From Cordylochernes scorpioides (Eukaryota; Arthropoda; Arachnida; Pseudoscorpiones; Chernetidae), in contig CP092886.1 of NCBI GenBank assembly GCA_030710605.1, forward strand, positions 50,646,390-50,710,389: 64,000 nucleotides of DNA. Direction: 5' to 3'. The notes below the pieces were generated by a model that did no database searches, was not told the origin of the DNA, and saw only the letters and a list, made by a program, of their open reading frames with translations. Made by a program: the position numbers and the translations under genes. The first letter of the stretch is position 1; each line of letters begins with the position of its first letter. Of the stretch, positions 9,780-20,428 are shown in pieces.

Positions 9780-11056
9780 TAAAATTTCTATATACATGTT
9801 GTTCATTTCGCGAATTTCCAGTCTCTTTTACTGTAGGAATGGGCAATGGAATAGATAGTGGACCAAATTGTCTTGGATGCCAGCATTGCAGAAGTAGCAA
9901 TTTAAAGGGTCGCTGCTCCAAATTCCCGTGATATCCTCGTGGAAAAGTAGCTATAGATTCCTTTGACGGGCTATAAATCGTTTAATTTTCAAAGGGAGGT
10001 TCGATAGTAAGTAGTCCTCCGTCATAAAGGAGCTACTTAGAGATTGGTAGTGAGTAAAATGAGTTAAGTTTTGTATCTTAGCTCGGTCAAATTGGAGTAG
10101 CTGGTACACTGTGGTTTGAATAATTCTAGGCATTTCTCCTCGCGCAACCATATAATCTTCACGGTTCTTAAGAAAATAAAAACCCCTAGAGTCAATGATG
10201 TTATTCAGGTTATGAATAAAGTTCTTTCCCGCTTTTCCCATAATTGAAAATTTCCAGAGCTGCGACAAGCAAACATAAGGTAATCTTGTCCTGTCCAATT
10301 TTAAAATCCGTATCCAGAACTTCAGAATCAATTTCGTAATGTTTAATTCAAGGGACATCCTTCCGGTTTCTGTTCGTGAGATGTAGCTCGGAGTATATTT
10401 GGGAAGGTCCAGAAATCGCCGTAGGAAAATATCCTGGATCTGGTTTACAACTCCTATCTGATTCGTCGCCCACAGTGGGGCCGAGTATAACAACGTGGAA
10501 AAAACTATGGAGTCAAGTAGTTTCATCACTGCTCCGAACGATTTGGTTCTTTACTTAGATAGTATTCTCCATACTGCGTTTGTAGCAACCAATGCTTTGC
10601 TTTTAAAGTGTTGCGCCACGTAAGCAGTTGGATTCTTGGTAGTTAAGGGGTAGCCAAGGTACGTATATTTTGAGGATACTGTCAAGGGTTGTTGGCACCA
10701 AAACCAAATGTAAGATTTGGCCAAGCGGCCTCCATTTCGAAACACTACGATTTTAGACTTGGGTTGGTTCAGAGTTAGACCATTTTCCTAAAAATATCTT
10801 TTTATTAAATTAAACTTTATTTGGAGATTTATCTTGGATTCACCAAAGAGGACTATGTCATCCACGAACAGGAGGAGGTGTATAGTTCCATGGCCCGGTA
10901 AGTATATACCTGGCAGGTCAGAATCATCCAGCGTAGCAACAAGATTGTTAATGAAAATAATAAATAAATACGGTGAAACACTAAAATAAAAATCATCAGT
11001 CTGGAAATACTGAATCCATCTTTGTATTGTGCTTCTATTAATTTATTCGTTTCCAT
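9780..11056 (-). pseudogene. Non-LTR retrotransposon RT fragment
   Basis: C-terminal part of an ORF2 protein in three or more frames. From 11000 downwards: a VSPYLFIIFINNL block, the catalytic LLLFVDDIVLFGES block (about 10835-10870), a stop, then KSKIVVFRNGGRLAKS. Next come YTYLGYPLTT (about 10650), a 192-residue thumb/connection frame (9951-10529), and a terminal CYFC...HYLFHCPF zinc-like motif near 9830-9900. The N-terminal endonuclease and first RT blocks are absent, as expected for a 5'-truncated LINE copy. Clade assignment (CR1/I-like) is tentative. Confidence 0.75.
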
Positions 11057-11059
11057 ACA

Positions 11060-11967
11060 TAGACTTTAGCTTCGAGTGAATTGCCGTGGCAGGAATGTCT
11101 TCAGACTTAAACAAGAACTCCATCACCGATCATTGTCGAATTCTTGTGTTTACTTTAGGCTGCATATCTCAAAAATATACAAAAGATATCTTAATTATGT
11201 TTGCATATATGAAAATTGTAATATTTATTTGATCTCATAAAAACTATTTTTATGATGATATTATTAAATATTTTTCTATAGATCATTGCGCATTAATTAT
11301 TGACGGTTCCTTGTATTTTGGTCGCTTAGTCATCGCAAGAACATGTACCTCCCTCAAACTGGAAATAAAATGACAAATTATGTGGATAGTGACCAGTCAC
11401 ATCTCATATTGATAAAATTGAAAAATAATCCTATAGAGAAAGAGAGAGAATTAATAAAAGTATATATCATAGAATTTTAAAAATAATAACTCTTAAATTT
11501 GATTATTTAGCATATAGATAGGCTTCTACAATCTTAATATGGATTATTTTTATAAATATAGGGTATTTACGCAAATCATACATTACTACATGCCATGCAT
11601 AAAAGGATGATTCTCCATAGTATCCGTCCATATAGGGCACATCCACTACCTGGTGCCAGAGATTAGGTTTCCAAACATGTTACATTATATATTTTCTTTC
11701 TGTGCCCTTTATTTTGCTAATTTATGGAGGAATTAGAATTGTTGAAATATCTCAGGTTTCCAAAAGATTTTATATACAAAGATGTTGCTTATACAAAATT
11801 TTTATATGCAAATGTTACTTTTATATATTTAAGGTGTTATAGTGAAGATTGTTATATTGTATATATGTTGTATGTTATTGAATGCTACCAAAATTACCAT
11901 ATCTATATATAATATGTATTATTTATTCCCTAAAATTGATATTTATTCATAACTTGTTATTTTCCAG
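11060..11967. other. No clear gene
   Basis: AT-rich. A 62-codon frame at 11724-11912 has no recognisable content. A splice-acceptor-like pyrimidine stretch ending TTTTCCAG at 11967 borders the candidate exon below. Confidence 0.4.
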
Positions 11968-12242
11968 AAGGTGAATATGAATTCAAGATGTAATAAAGAG
12001 ACCTGGCCTGGATGTCTATATCCTTTATATGATCTTCTTTGTTTCTGCTGCAAATCATTTTGGAAGGACGAAAATTATCGCAATGAAGAACAACTCAAGG
12101 AAGTAGAAGAAGAAAATTGTGAAAAGGGATTTTCAAAATCAATTATAAGAAACATGTCTGACGAATTTGATTTGCCCGAGTTGGAATTGGAATCAAGAGA
12201 AGTGGTCACCAATGAAATATGTGGAATAACTGACGTTAAGAA
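11968..12242 (+). CDS. Candidate internal exon of unknown host gene
   Basis: An open block flanked by a good acceptor (TTATTTTCCAG ending 11967) and a good donor (GTAAGT at 12243-12248). It encodes about 91 residues without stop. An N-terminal cysteine- and tryptophan-rich patch (WPGCLYPLYDLLCFCCKSFW, residues about 12-31) could be membrane-proximal or lipidated. It is followed by a charged acidic stretch. It resembles no transposon protein I know, and its codons are not riddled with stops like the neighbours. No flanking exon could be linked with confidence, so a chance ORF remains possible. Confidence 0.35.
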
Positions 12243-12248
12243 GTAAGT

Positions 12249-12650
12249 TTTTAATTGAAAAAATTTAATTTTAAATTTATTTTATGAAATATTTGTAAAC
12301 AAAATAATTTTATTACAATATTTATAAGCAGTCAAAATATTTTAAATATGCAAAAAGAAGTTTGAATTATTAATACTTATGTATATTTTATGTCTAAAAA
12401 TGGGATGAATTATGTAGTTAATAATGTTCTATTGATACTTTCCTGCAAAATGTCAAGCTGAATCTAGATACAATAATATAGAGTAATATGCACCCCTTCC
12501 TTTAAATATGCATTAGAACTATAAATCTTTTAGAGGGAGAGGTGCCTTTTTTGGAACTTGAATACCATCCATCTGCAAATTATATATACCAAAATTGTGT
12601 TAGGTATCACTCTCTTTAAAATTCGCTAAAACAATACATTCCCAGTAAAA
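12249..12650. other. AT-rich, no feature seen
   Basis: If the preceding exon is real this would be intron. Nothing recognisable is present. Confidence 0.4.
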
Positions 12651-12654
12651 AATT

Positions 12655-12860
12655 TAATGGTGGGTATACGGAGTGAGCCATAATACCAATTTTGGCAAAT
12701 TCATGCAAAAAGCTAATCTATATACCATGGTTTTGGGCTTTGTCTTCATCAGTACAGGAGTGACGTCGATTTCATTATGAGAGGCAAAGTTCAAAACCAT
12801 GGTATACAGGTTGGCTCTTTGTCTGAATTTGCCAAAACTGTTGTTGCGGCTCATTCTTTA
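12655..12860. repeat. Short palindromic repeat with decayed hammerhead cores
   Basis: The arms are reverse complements: GAGCCATAATACCAATTTTG...ATACCATGGTTTTGGG against AAAACCATGGTATACAGG...CCAAAACTGTTGTTGCGGCTC. The left arm (minus) keeps CTGATGA (12746-12752) preceded by CCTGTA. The right arm keeps CCATGGTATACAGG. Together they show what an intact unit looked like: stem I CCTGTA / TACAGG and stem III CCATGG. Stem II and GAAA (now AAAA) are damaged. Same family as 34098-34145 and 30015-30055. Confidence 0.6.
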
Positions 12861-13196
12861 TTACTATCATTATGTTTTATACTGGGGTGATAAAACGAAT
12901 CCGACCGACCTTCTGCTCCAGTAAATGTTTATGCAACCAACAATATTCATTTATTGGTAGTGTTAAAAGTAATAATGTATCAGCACACACAAACACTTTA
13001 AGAAACATAAATACAAATAGCATATTTTATTATAATATATTGAAATAAACATAAAATATATATAATAATTAACTATCTTAAAAGTAAGGCGACAAATTAC
13101 AATATGTTTCTCTCTACTAAAATGCGGCAAGCGTTTGAGTGTTTATCTCTTCCCCCTTTAGGCCTACTTAATTAGCAAGTAACGAAACCTTAAATA

Positions 13197-14314
13197 CAAG
13201 GTGTGTCTGAAAAGTAGTGAGAAAAAAAGAGATAATTGGTTAAAAGTAAAATTTCAATAAAAGTTACATTGTAGCCAAATTAATCCCTCCCAAAATAACC
13301 ATCATTCACTCTACCATACCTTTCCAATCTTTTCTCTAAGGACGAAAAACAAGATGCAATATCACACGCTTGGACACTATTCGATTTTTCAACTGTGGCC
13401 TGATTATTTCATCAAATGTCGAATATCTTGATCTTTAAAGTTATTTTTAAGCCATCTAAAAAATAAGTTGCAAGGCGAAAGTTCCGGAGAATAAGGGGGT
13501 GATGCACCACCCTAACATCTTTTTTGGCTAGAGCCTGATTAATCGAAATTATCGTATAAGACCTTGCATTATTGCATAACCAGTGACCCCGGATTATGCC
13601 ACTCCAAACTTTATATTTTTGCATCTGGCTTGTATGCGTCACCCAGGTTTCATTCCCAGTGATTATACATTCAATAAAGTCGCTTCTCTCGATGAAAGAG
13701 TCCAAAACATCTTGACATTTTTCCTTCCTGTTCAACATTTCTTTTTGCACAAAATTTCAGGGACTATCCTACAAAATTTCCTTCTTTTGCTAAGAACTTC
13801 AGTCAGAATGGAATGAATTGTATTCTTGCCTATTCCCAGATCATTAGCGATATTTCAGACACTCAGTCTTCTATCAAGTGAGATGATTTCTTTAACTTTT
13901 TCAACCAGATCTGGAGTGCGAACATCCTTTGGTCTTCCTGAAAATTAAATGCTTTGGGTGTCTCCTCTCATTTTTAAAATCCGAATACCATCTGTAAAGT
14001 GTACTTTTAGGCATATGATCATGTTGATAAGCTTGGTATAGCATTTCGTAAGCTTCCATTTCGTTTTTCCCCAATAAAAAAACAAAACTTTAAATCAACC
14101 TTTCGCTCGTGTCGTAGTTTCTTGTCTCTTTCGGCCATAAGTTGGTTTGTTCTATCTGAAACAAAAGGAAAATTCAAAGAATTGTCAAACAGTCTTGTTT
14201 TGGTATTATTTTAAAGCAAAACGGCTGCCCTATTCGATTATGATAACAGTGTGACAAAAATTATTTGAAAATATTTTTGAAGAGTATTTCTCAATACTTT
14301 TCAGACGCACCTTG
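13197..14314 (-). mobile_element. Mariner-like element, degraded
   Basis: Terminal inverted repeats: CAAGGTGTGTCTGAAAAGTA at the left and the complement of TACTTTTCAGACGCACCTTG at the right, each bordered by TA (13195-13196 and 14315-14316), the Tc1/mariner target. The length of 1.12 kb is near full size. The transposase inside is on the minus strand and dead. Confidence 0.85.
13412..14140 (-). pseudogene. Mariner transposase (dead)
   Basis: The longest surviving frame (13412-13750) contains ITGNETWVTH, which is the ITGDETWV block with the first catalytic Asp changed to Asn. It also holds CNNARSYT (from DNARSHT) and a QALAKKDVRVVHHP stretch before the YSPDLxPCD block, now frameshifted. Upstream to about 14140 lie fragments of the helix-turn-helix region. 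Two catalytic Asp changes plus frameshifts make it inactive. Confidence 0.78.
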
Positions 14315-14439
14315 TATATTAAATCGAATGAATATATATTTACAAAATTCATGATATTTCAAATTATATACATATATTTTTAAAAGACATATCTTGCCCG
14401 CTAGCTTAAGTATTTATTGCCTCATAACTATACACCATC

Positions 14440-14640
14440 TTATTGACCGTCTCCATAAACTAGAAGACTCGGGTCGGCAACAAATCCACAACACCAGCTT
14501 TGGAAAACTGAGAAGCGTCCATCTAGAGACCATGGTTTCAGGCTAATGCCTCTTGTCAGTTTAAGATTGACCTTTTAAAATGATTTCTACAGAGGATCTA
14601 ATGAAATCTTTGCAATATGCCAAAGAGGTGTCTAGTTTTT
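14440..14640 (-). repeat. Single-arm copy of the 5.5-kb hammerhead repeat
   Basis: Colinear with 5568-5760: TATTGACCGTC, CTCGGGTCGG, ACAACACCAGCTTTGG, then the hammerhead segment, GGATCTAATG and GCCAAAGAGGTGT. No inverted partner lies next to it. Confidence 0.75.
14519..14572 (-). ncRNA. Hammerhead ribozyme-like motif, decayed copy
   Basis: Minus strand: CTGACAA (from CUGANGA; 14553-14559), stem II AGGC-ATTA-GCCT, intact GAAA (14536-14539), palindromic CCATGG and GUC. Stem I pairing is largely lost and one core base is changed. Probably inactive. Confidence 0.55.
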
Positions 14641-14689
14641 ATTTATATTTTGACGTGAGAGAGAGAGAATTGACAATTAATAAAAGAAA

Positions 14690-14932
14690 TATAAAGATTG
14701 GCATTTCCTTATAGTGCAACTAAAATTTTATCATGGCTTGCACCATCTACCTGAATAAATAAAATATCAACCAATCGTGGGTTTTTAATTAAACCAGAAT
14801 TGTCCAAAATGTATTCCGGCAGATAGCGCAAGCCATCAGCAACTTTTAGTTGCACGATCAGGAGATGCCCCCTTTTCCCTTAGTTTATCCACCTGATCCC
14901 AGTACAATTTCACTTTTGTACTATTTTTTTGT
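14690..14932 (+). repeat. Fragment of hammerhead repeat family B
   Basis: Shares the outer parts of the repeats at 22240-22570 and 60790-61160: ATGGCTTG(C/T)(A/G)CCATCT, GATAGCGCAAGCCATCAGCAAC, TTAGTTGCACGATCAGGAGATGCC. The central hammerhead segment is missing. Confidence 0.65.
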
Positions 14933-14936
14933 ACAA

Positions 14937-16070
14937 TTAACAGTAGAAGACTGGATGAATGGTACCGCCTTGGATTTCTTTAGCAAGAGTCGCTGTTGTC
15001 TCAGTAATAGTCAAGGAAGGCGCTGGTAGGGATGGGAACTGGTTGGTGCTCGGCCCCGAAACAGAAAATTCATAACTGAAGCCTCTTGAAGAGAAAAATA
15101 ACAGCTTATCGCTGGCGAACACTCAGTGTGGCTTGATATTGTCCCAGAAATTTCCTGGTTGGTTGCAGAACGATCCGCTGCCGATGTCTACATCGCTGCG
15201 GATTTATGAGAGGGCGTGTACTGGGAGGATGTAGGTGTCAACACTGATCGCCTCAGGTGTCCTGAAAATGGGCTGGACGACTTCCGTGGGTCACCAAGGG
15301 TCAGGTGCCTCGCCGATATCCCAGGCGATGACATCTACTACAACTTACGTCTTAGGTGATGTAAGCGGGTGTGGACTCTTCTTTAGAGATAATCACTAGC
15401 TTGGAAAGGTGCTAGTAAAGTTTCCGTCTTTCATTCAGAAGGACAAAGGAATCCCTTTTGCCGGTGGCTCAGGTGTTTCCGTCACAGGACACCACTTTAT
15501 AGGAAAAGGAGAACCTTGCAATATGGTCGCAGGGTTGAGATGACGCCTTCCTCCTACATCGCGATAGGCATTACTATTACAATTTTATCCGCCTTCTTTC
15601 TGTACAGGAATGCCCCGAGTAAGGTGTTATTGTAGGTGAGCCCTTCCTCCACCAGGCGCTCCGCCCTCTCAATGCTGGTCAATCCGACCAAAACATGGCC
15701 GGATATTTTAATCAGCTGATAGACGGATCCCTTCCCCAGAAACTCCTCGAAGGTCTTCATGTAGTATACAGGATGAGGTCCGCGGACCATTCTACATAGC
15801 AGCACTGGTCGAACAATGCTGCCGCCGATCTGGCCTTGTTCAACATCTGATGTTTTTGACGAAAGCCACGGAATCCCTTCGTGTCTGTCCAGTTGATTTT
15901 GAACTGATAGTGTCCGACTTCGCGATTTTGTTTCGCTGGATTTTAGCGCCAGACCCTTTCTTATTTTTCCGGGTTATTGGGATGAAATGCTGGGTTCACA
16001 TTCTGTTCAGCGGCCTCGATACGGTCCGCCTAATTTGAACTTTTTTCTGCGGCCTGATTAGCATCGCGCC
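14937..16070 (-). pseudogene. LINE ORF1 fragment, GC-richer than surroundings
   Basis: Minus-strand frames such as 15554-15805 (MLLCRMVRGPHPVYYMKTF..., with SGHVLVGLTSIERAERLVEEGL) look like the RRM-type nucleic-acid-binding part of a non-LTR ORF1 of the Tx1/L1-like kind. Further open pieces lie at 14937-15122 and upstream to about 16070, in several frames. Base composition is close to that of the LINE copies at 23.8-27.3 kb, so it may be the missing ORF1 of that family. This is inference from composition and style. Confidence 0.45.
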
Positions 16071-16109
16071 GCCGCAACTGTCTCTTAAAATCATAATTAC
16101 CAGGAAGAT

Positions 16110-16147
16110 GGGGGGGGGGGGGGGGGGGGGGGGAAGGGGGGGGGGGT
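16110..16147. repeat. Long poly-G tract
   Basis: About 36 G residues interrupted only by AA and one late T. It produces a meaningless poly-proline frame on the other strand. Strong G-quadruplex potential. Confidence 0.85.
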
Positions 16148-16439
16148 GGTAGGCGTTAAGAGGAAGTAGAAAAAAACGATTAAAATTATTTTTTATTCTT
16201 GTCATCGTCATCATCATCATGATAATATTTTCGCGGTGAAATTTATAAAATTTCCTATATAAATAAAATCCGCAACTTTTTCTCATCCATTCTTAGTCGC
16301 ATTCATACAAGAATGTAAATATGGATAATATTTATGGTTTATAATCAGAGGTATTGATCTCTAAGACCTTACCATGGTTTATTATGGGTTGTATGTAAAT
16401 TAGTAAGATTTTTTATTTACTTTTATAATATAATAGCCG

Positions 16440-16503
16440 AATTGAATATTTACCCGATTGAATGTTTTTATTCAAATACTATTTGTTACAATTATAAATT
16501 GGC
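16440..16503 (+). repeat. Partial copy of the SINE at 28.9 kb
   Basis: TTTACCCGATTGAATGTTTTTATTCAAA...TTACAATTATAAATTGGCGCC matches 28889-28942 with few differences. Confidence 0.6.
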
Positions 16504-16651
16504 GCCTTAAATAAATGCATATATTAGTTAATAACTATAGCCTATGTGCTTTATCTGTCTATGTACTGTTGGCTTCCGTAGGCGTCTCATACTGGGAAAA
16601 AGAAAGAGAGGATTCCATTTAGTTATTAACTAATAAATGCATTTATTTAAG
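16504..16651. repeat. Inverted repeat, 33-bp arms
   Basis: CCTTAAATAAATGCATATAT...TAATAACTA (16504-16536) is answered by TAGTTATTAACTAATAAATG...TTTAAGG (16619-16651). The spacer of about 80 bp has no ORF. Confidence 0.75.
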
Positions 16652-17490
16652 GAGCGATCCGCTCCAACACAATAGTTACAAAAACGAAAAAGCGAGTGGG
16701 GGAGGCATGATGGGGGGGGGGGGGGGGGGGGGCAAAGGTGGCATGATCGTAGCCAACCAATAGGAGGGCGCCATTCCAAAAAAAAAAGCAAACGGTGACA
16801 GAGTTGATTAGGAGATGAAGAATGACGCTCGTAACTGTATATAGAATAATAAACTTTATTTACTACACTTATGCATTAAAGAGGCAGCTATTTTACACGT
16901 AATTCACATATTAGGTATTTTTAATAGTCTAATTTTTGGACTTTACACGCAATTATGATCAAAATTATATTAAGTTGAGTTTTAAGTTTTTTTTTTTTAA
17001 TTTTAACGCGAATTAACGAAGAGATAATTTACTTATTACATTAAGTTGGTGGATTGTTGCTTCTTGTCGCCTACTATAAGTATTTATTTACCTTCATGTG
17101 TCACACACACACTTTCATAAATTGACTGTAGCTGTGTATTTTCTGTTTTTATGATAGTTTCTGACAATATGACATTTTTAATAACTTCTACTAGAAGTAA
17201 CATTCGCTGATATTTTTCGATTGGGTCTGTAAGGATAATTTGTTTGGCAATTAAGTATCGGTTATTCTTTATGCTTGTTTTCAAGAAAACTAGGTATAAA
17301 CAGCTGTCTTCAGTTAAAATTGATAGGTTTCTTTCTTTAGGTTTCTATATAGGGGTAGAAGAGTTGGTTTTCAAGAGGCTGTGATATTTTTGGGGCCAGA
17401 ATATTTTAAATATTGCATTAGAATATTCACAGAGAAGGTTTGGAAGGACTTCTTTTATATTGTTGATGAATTAGTGTATTTTAGGCCTTA
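16652..17490. other. No clear gene; second poly-G tract
   Basis: A run of about 21 G lies at 16711-16732. A 66-codon minus-strand frame (17084-17284) has no motif I recognise. The Tc1 element splits this sequence from its continuation at 18913. Confidence 0.45.
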
Positions 17491-17492
17491 TA

Positions 17493-17542
17493 CACTGCGT
17501 GACATTGAAAATGGAACACCAAGAAATTGTGGCCAGAAAATT
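17493..17542 (+). repeat. Left terminal inverted repeat of Tc1 element
   Basis: Begins CACTGCGTGACATTGAAAAT directly after the TA target. It pairs with 18861-18910. It would be the transposase binding site. Confidence 0.93.
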
Positions 17543-17734
17543 AGGCAAATTTCAGGGTAGACGCGCCTAACCGAGTTATGCAAATGATGTAAAATGCGCA
17601 GCTCTCGTGCGCACATGGAGTAAGATATAGGGAAGGAACTTGCAGAAAGGACAGTATTCGTGTCGTTATTTCTTCAAGGAAAATCATTGCAGAAATTTTG
17701 TTCTTGTGTCAAAAGACACGTGTAATAACAGAGA

Positions 17735-18766
17735 ATGCCAGGTCATCGTAAACGGAGGCAGTTCAAGCAGACTGACGCTTTTACGAGGGGCATGGTGATC
17801 GGACTGAAAAGGGCAGGTTGGTCCATACGTCAAATCGCAGCTGATACACACCTTGGTGCGTCCACGGTGCACCGACTGTGGAGAAGATGGTTGGAACAAG
17901 GAAATGTGGCAATTTATAGGAATGTCGGTGCAACCAGAGTGACGTCAGCACGTGTGGATCGGCGTATCCTTCGACAAGCAGTGGCGGCCCCACAGGCCAC
18001 TTGTACCGCCATTCTGCAACATGTGCAAGACACCCTAGATCATTCCATCTCGACCAGAACCATTTCCCGTCGATTGGTTGCTAATGGCTTGCACTCATGC
18101 CGTCCGCTAAGAAGACTGCCATTGACCCCACCGAATAGGCGCCAACGTTTGGAATGGTGCCGGGCTAGATCGACGTGGATGACGGAATGGCACAGGGTCG
18201 TGTTTTCAGATGAGTCGCGTTTCTGCTTGTCCAGTGATAGTCGCCGTGTACGCGTGTGGCGTCGACGTGGAGAAAGGTCCAATCCGGCAGCAATTGTGGA
18301 ACGCCCCACCGTGCGACAACGTGGAATCATGGTTTGGGGCGCAATCGCGTATGATTCCAGGTCACCTTTACTTCGTATTCAGGGCACTATGACGGCCCAA
18401 CGATACGTTGATGATGTGCTGCGACCGGTGACACTCCCCTACCTTCAGGGTGTACCCAATGCCCTTTATCAGCAGGATAACGCCCGACCGCACACTGCTC
18501 GCATTAGTCAACAAGCTCTGCAATATGTACAGATGCTTCCCTGGCCACCGTACTCTCCTGATCTCTCACCAATCGAGCACGTCTGGGACATCATTGGACG
18601 CCGTTTGCGTGCCTTGCCACAGCCGCGTTCAGAAGACGAACTGTGGCAAATGGTTGAGAGGGAATGGAGAGCCATCCCTCAGGACGCCATCCGTACTCTG
18701 ATTGACTCTCTACCTAGACGTGTTTCTGCGTTCATCGCCGTCCGCGGTGGTCCTACTTGCTACTAA
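17735..18766 (+). CDS. Tc1-like transposase, intact
   Basis: A 343-residue cut-and-paste transposase acting at TA sites. The N-terminal half has two helix-turn-helix regions (GLKRAGWSIRQIAADTHLGASTVHRLWRRW cut short here: residues about 24-53) for inverted-repeat binding. The catalytic triad is visible: Asp in VVFSDESRF (about residue 157), Asp in YQQDNARPHTA (about 249), and Glu in SPDLSPIEHVW (about 282). Only 32 residues separate the second Asp from the Glu, against 34 in classical Tc1. The start ATG begins MPGHRKRRQ, a usual Tc1 opening, about 240 bp inside the left end. No stop or frameshift was seen, so it could be active. Confidence 0.95.
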   Translation: MPGHRKRRQFKQTDAFTRGMVIGLKRAGWSIRQIAADTHLGASTVHRLWRRWLEQGNVAIYRNVGATRVTSARVDRRILRQAVAAPQATCTAILQHVQDTLDHSISTRTISRRLVANGLHSCRPLRRLPLTPPNRRQRLEWCRARSTWMTEWHRVVFSDESRFCLSSDSRRVRVWRRRGERSNPAAIVERPTVRQRGIMVWGAIAYDSRSPLLRIQGTMTAQRYVDDVLRPVTLPYLQGVPNALYQQDNARPHTARISQQALQYVQMLPWPPYSPDLSPIEHVWDIIGRRLRALPQPRSEDELWQMVEREWRAIPQDAIRTLIDSLPRRVSAFIAVRGGPTCY

Positions 18767-18860
18767 GCCGACGCCGTTCTCGCTCTGTATTATGACTATC
18801 ATTTTGAAATAAAGATCACTTATTGTTCGTCCCTGTCTCTCTCTCTCTGCCGAGTTTTAT

Positions 18861-18910
18861 CACTTTCTGGCCACTATTTCTTGGTGTTCCATTTTCAATG
18901 TCACGCAGTG
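18861..18910 (-). repeat. Right terminal inverted repeat of Tc1 element
   Basis: Inverse of the left end; followed by TA at 18911-18912. Confidence 0.93.
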
Positions 18911-18912
18911 TA

Positions 18913-19640
18913 TGTACCTCTTCTATAGCAGTGGTAGGGTCAAAATAACAAATGAGGAAATATGTCGGGCGTATTCTGAGTGCCCATTGAGAAGGTAATT
19001 TTAGATTAAGATTGTTTTCTAGAAAAGGTTTATATAGCTGTTAATAGTCATTCCCCTATTCGTGTCCCAGTTCAAATATTTTGAGTGTATAATACTTACA
19101 TATTTGAATGCTTCGGGTTCGAAAAGAGACATTTAATAAGATAATATATTCATGAATATCATCTGAATGCTCTCTCTTTTTATGTCTATTTTGCATATTT
19201 ATACACTTCAATTATAGTAATTATACTCTTTGCATTTTAAAAAATATGTTGTCTTTGTTTCCTTTTTTTAGCGCTAACCGATTTAGGCCTAAATCTTTTT
19301 TTTTTTTTTACTATCTTGAAGCCTTATTCATTATAACAAGATTTTGTAGCAAAAAAAAAAAGAGTAACAGAATTGACCGGAAGTAATCAAGTGATATATA
19401 AGAAATATACAAAAAGCAGGCAAGAATAAAATAAGAAAGGAAGTATATACAAGAAGTAGCCAAGAAGTCCAGGTGAAGCAGAGCAAGAACGTGTACTATG
19501 TTTTATACTTTCAAACATAGTATGCAAAGAGAACTGGGAGTCCAGGAGCGATCACCCTTTAATCATGGGGATGGCGTGTGAGGCGCCCTTTTTTTTTTTA
19601 AATATTTATTTACTCATATTTTCAATAAAATGTATTAAAC
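18913..19640. other. No gene seen
   Basis: Continuation of the sequence into which the Tc1 element jumped, then AT-rich DNA with poly-T/poly-A runs near 19295 and 19350. Confidence 0.5.
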
Positions 19641-19649
19641 CGCCATCTG

Positions 19650-20035
19650 TTATAAGAAATTTAAAATATTTAGACCCCGTATGATTCTTTTAAAATAAAG
19701 CAATTTTCTACCACCCATACTGCAATGATAAAATAATGGAAGGACCTGGCTCATCAGTGATAAGTCCTACCAGCGGTTTTTAATCTACCATACTGTTGTG
19801 TAATGTTGCTTTGGACTGTTTGGTTTTATAATACCTTTTAAAAATACCTTTTCCAAGAGTTTAGATTCAGTATCGGTATAAAAACCAAACATTCCAATGC
19901 AATATTACAGCGGTATGGTGATCAAACTGGCGAAGCCACAGGAAGGGATCACCACTGATGAGCCAGGCCCTCCCATTATTTTATCATTGCATATGGGTAG
20001 TAGAAAATTGTTTCATTTTAAAAAGAATCATACGT
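19650..20035. repeat. Palindromic MITE-like repeat
   Basis: GTATGATTCTTTTAAAAT...CTGGCTCATCAGTGAT (19679-19764) is inverted at 19949-20033. The spacer of about 180 bp has its own shorter symmetry (ATACTG / CGGTATGG). A shortened relative lies at 21115-21250. No ORF. Confidence 0.75.
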
Positions 20036-20229
20036 GTCAAAAATAGAGAGTTTCAATTACATATTTTCAATTTTACTGAACCATTTTATATATTTGCTAT
20101 TGCATTGAGGTTTTAACTCTTGCAAAGTATGTACAAATATAGAAAAATAAATAATCTCCAGTTCTTAAAATGAATATATGTACAAAATTTCATATCTTCC
20201 GTGTTTTTTTTATCAAATATAAATTTATT

Positions 20230-20428
20230 AAAATTCAAATTATATATTCTCACAATGAGTATCTTTTTTATTTAAAAAAACGCTAGCTTTCAAGCGTTAA
20301 TCGCTCTTCAACGGGCATACTAATACTATAGTAAGCCCGTTGAAGAGCGATTAACGCTTGAAAGCTAGCGTTTTTTTTTTTTTTAATAAAAAAGATACTC
20401 ATTGTGAGAATATAATTTGAATTTTAAT
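20230..20428. repeat. Near-perfect 199-bp hairpin
   Basis: Arms of about 85-90 bp (20230-20316 and 20335-20428) are almost exact reverse complements. They share AAATTCAAATTATA, CTCACAATGAGTATC, ACGCTAGCTTTCAAGCGTTA and TCGCTCTTCAACGGGC. Only 18 bp separate them, and the differences are mostly in an A/T run. It is likely a young fold-back MITE or a recent palindrome. Confidence 0.88.

Larger units (their letters stand above)
17493..18910 (+). mobile_element. Tc1-like DNA transposon, apparently intact
   Basis: 1,418 bp bordered by TA at 17491-17492 and 18911-18912. The terminal inverted repeats are about 50 bp: CACTGCGTGACATTGAAAAT... at the left against the complement of ...ATTTTCAATGTCACGCAGTG at the right, with one visible difference. 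It encodes a single uninterrupted transposase. The GC content is well above its AT-rich surroundings, consistent with recent arrival. Confidence 0.95.

Noticed and set aside
15996-16286. Minus-strand 96-codon frame with a proline run
   Set aside because: The run is only the translation of a poly-G tract; the rest has no coding character.
19745-19965. CTGATGA boxes at 19751-19757 (minus) and 19955-19961 (plus) as further hammerheads
   Set aside because: No GAAA box, stem II or return strand follows in either case; the box is part of the MITE arm GGCTCATCAGTG.
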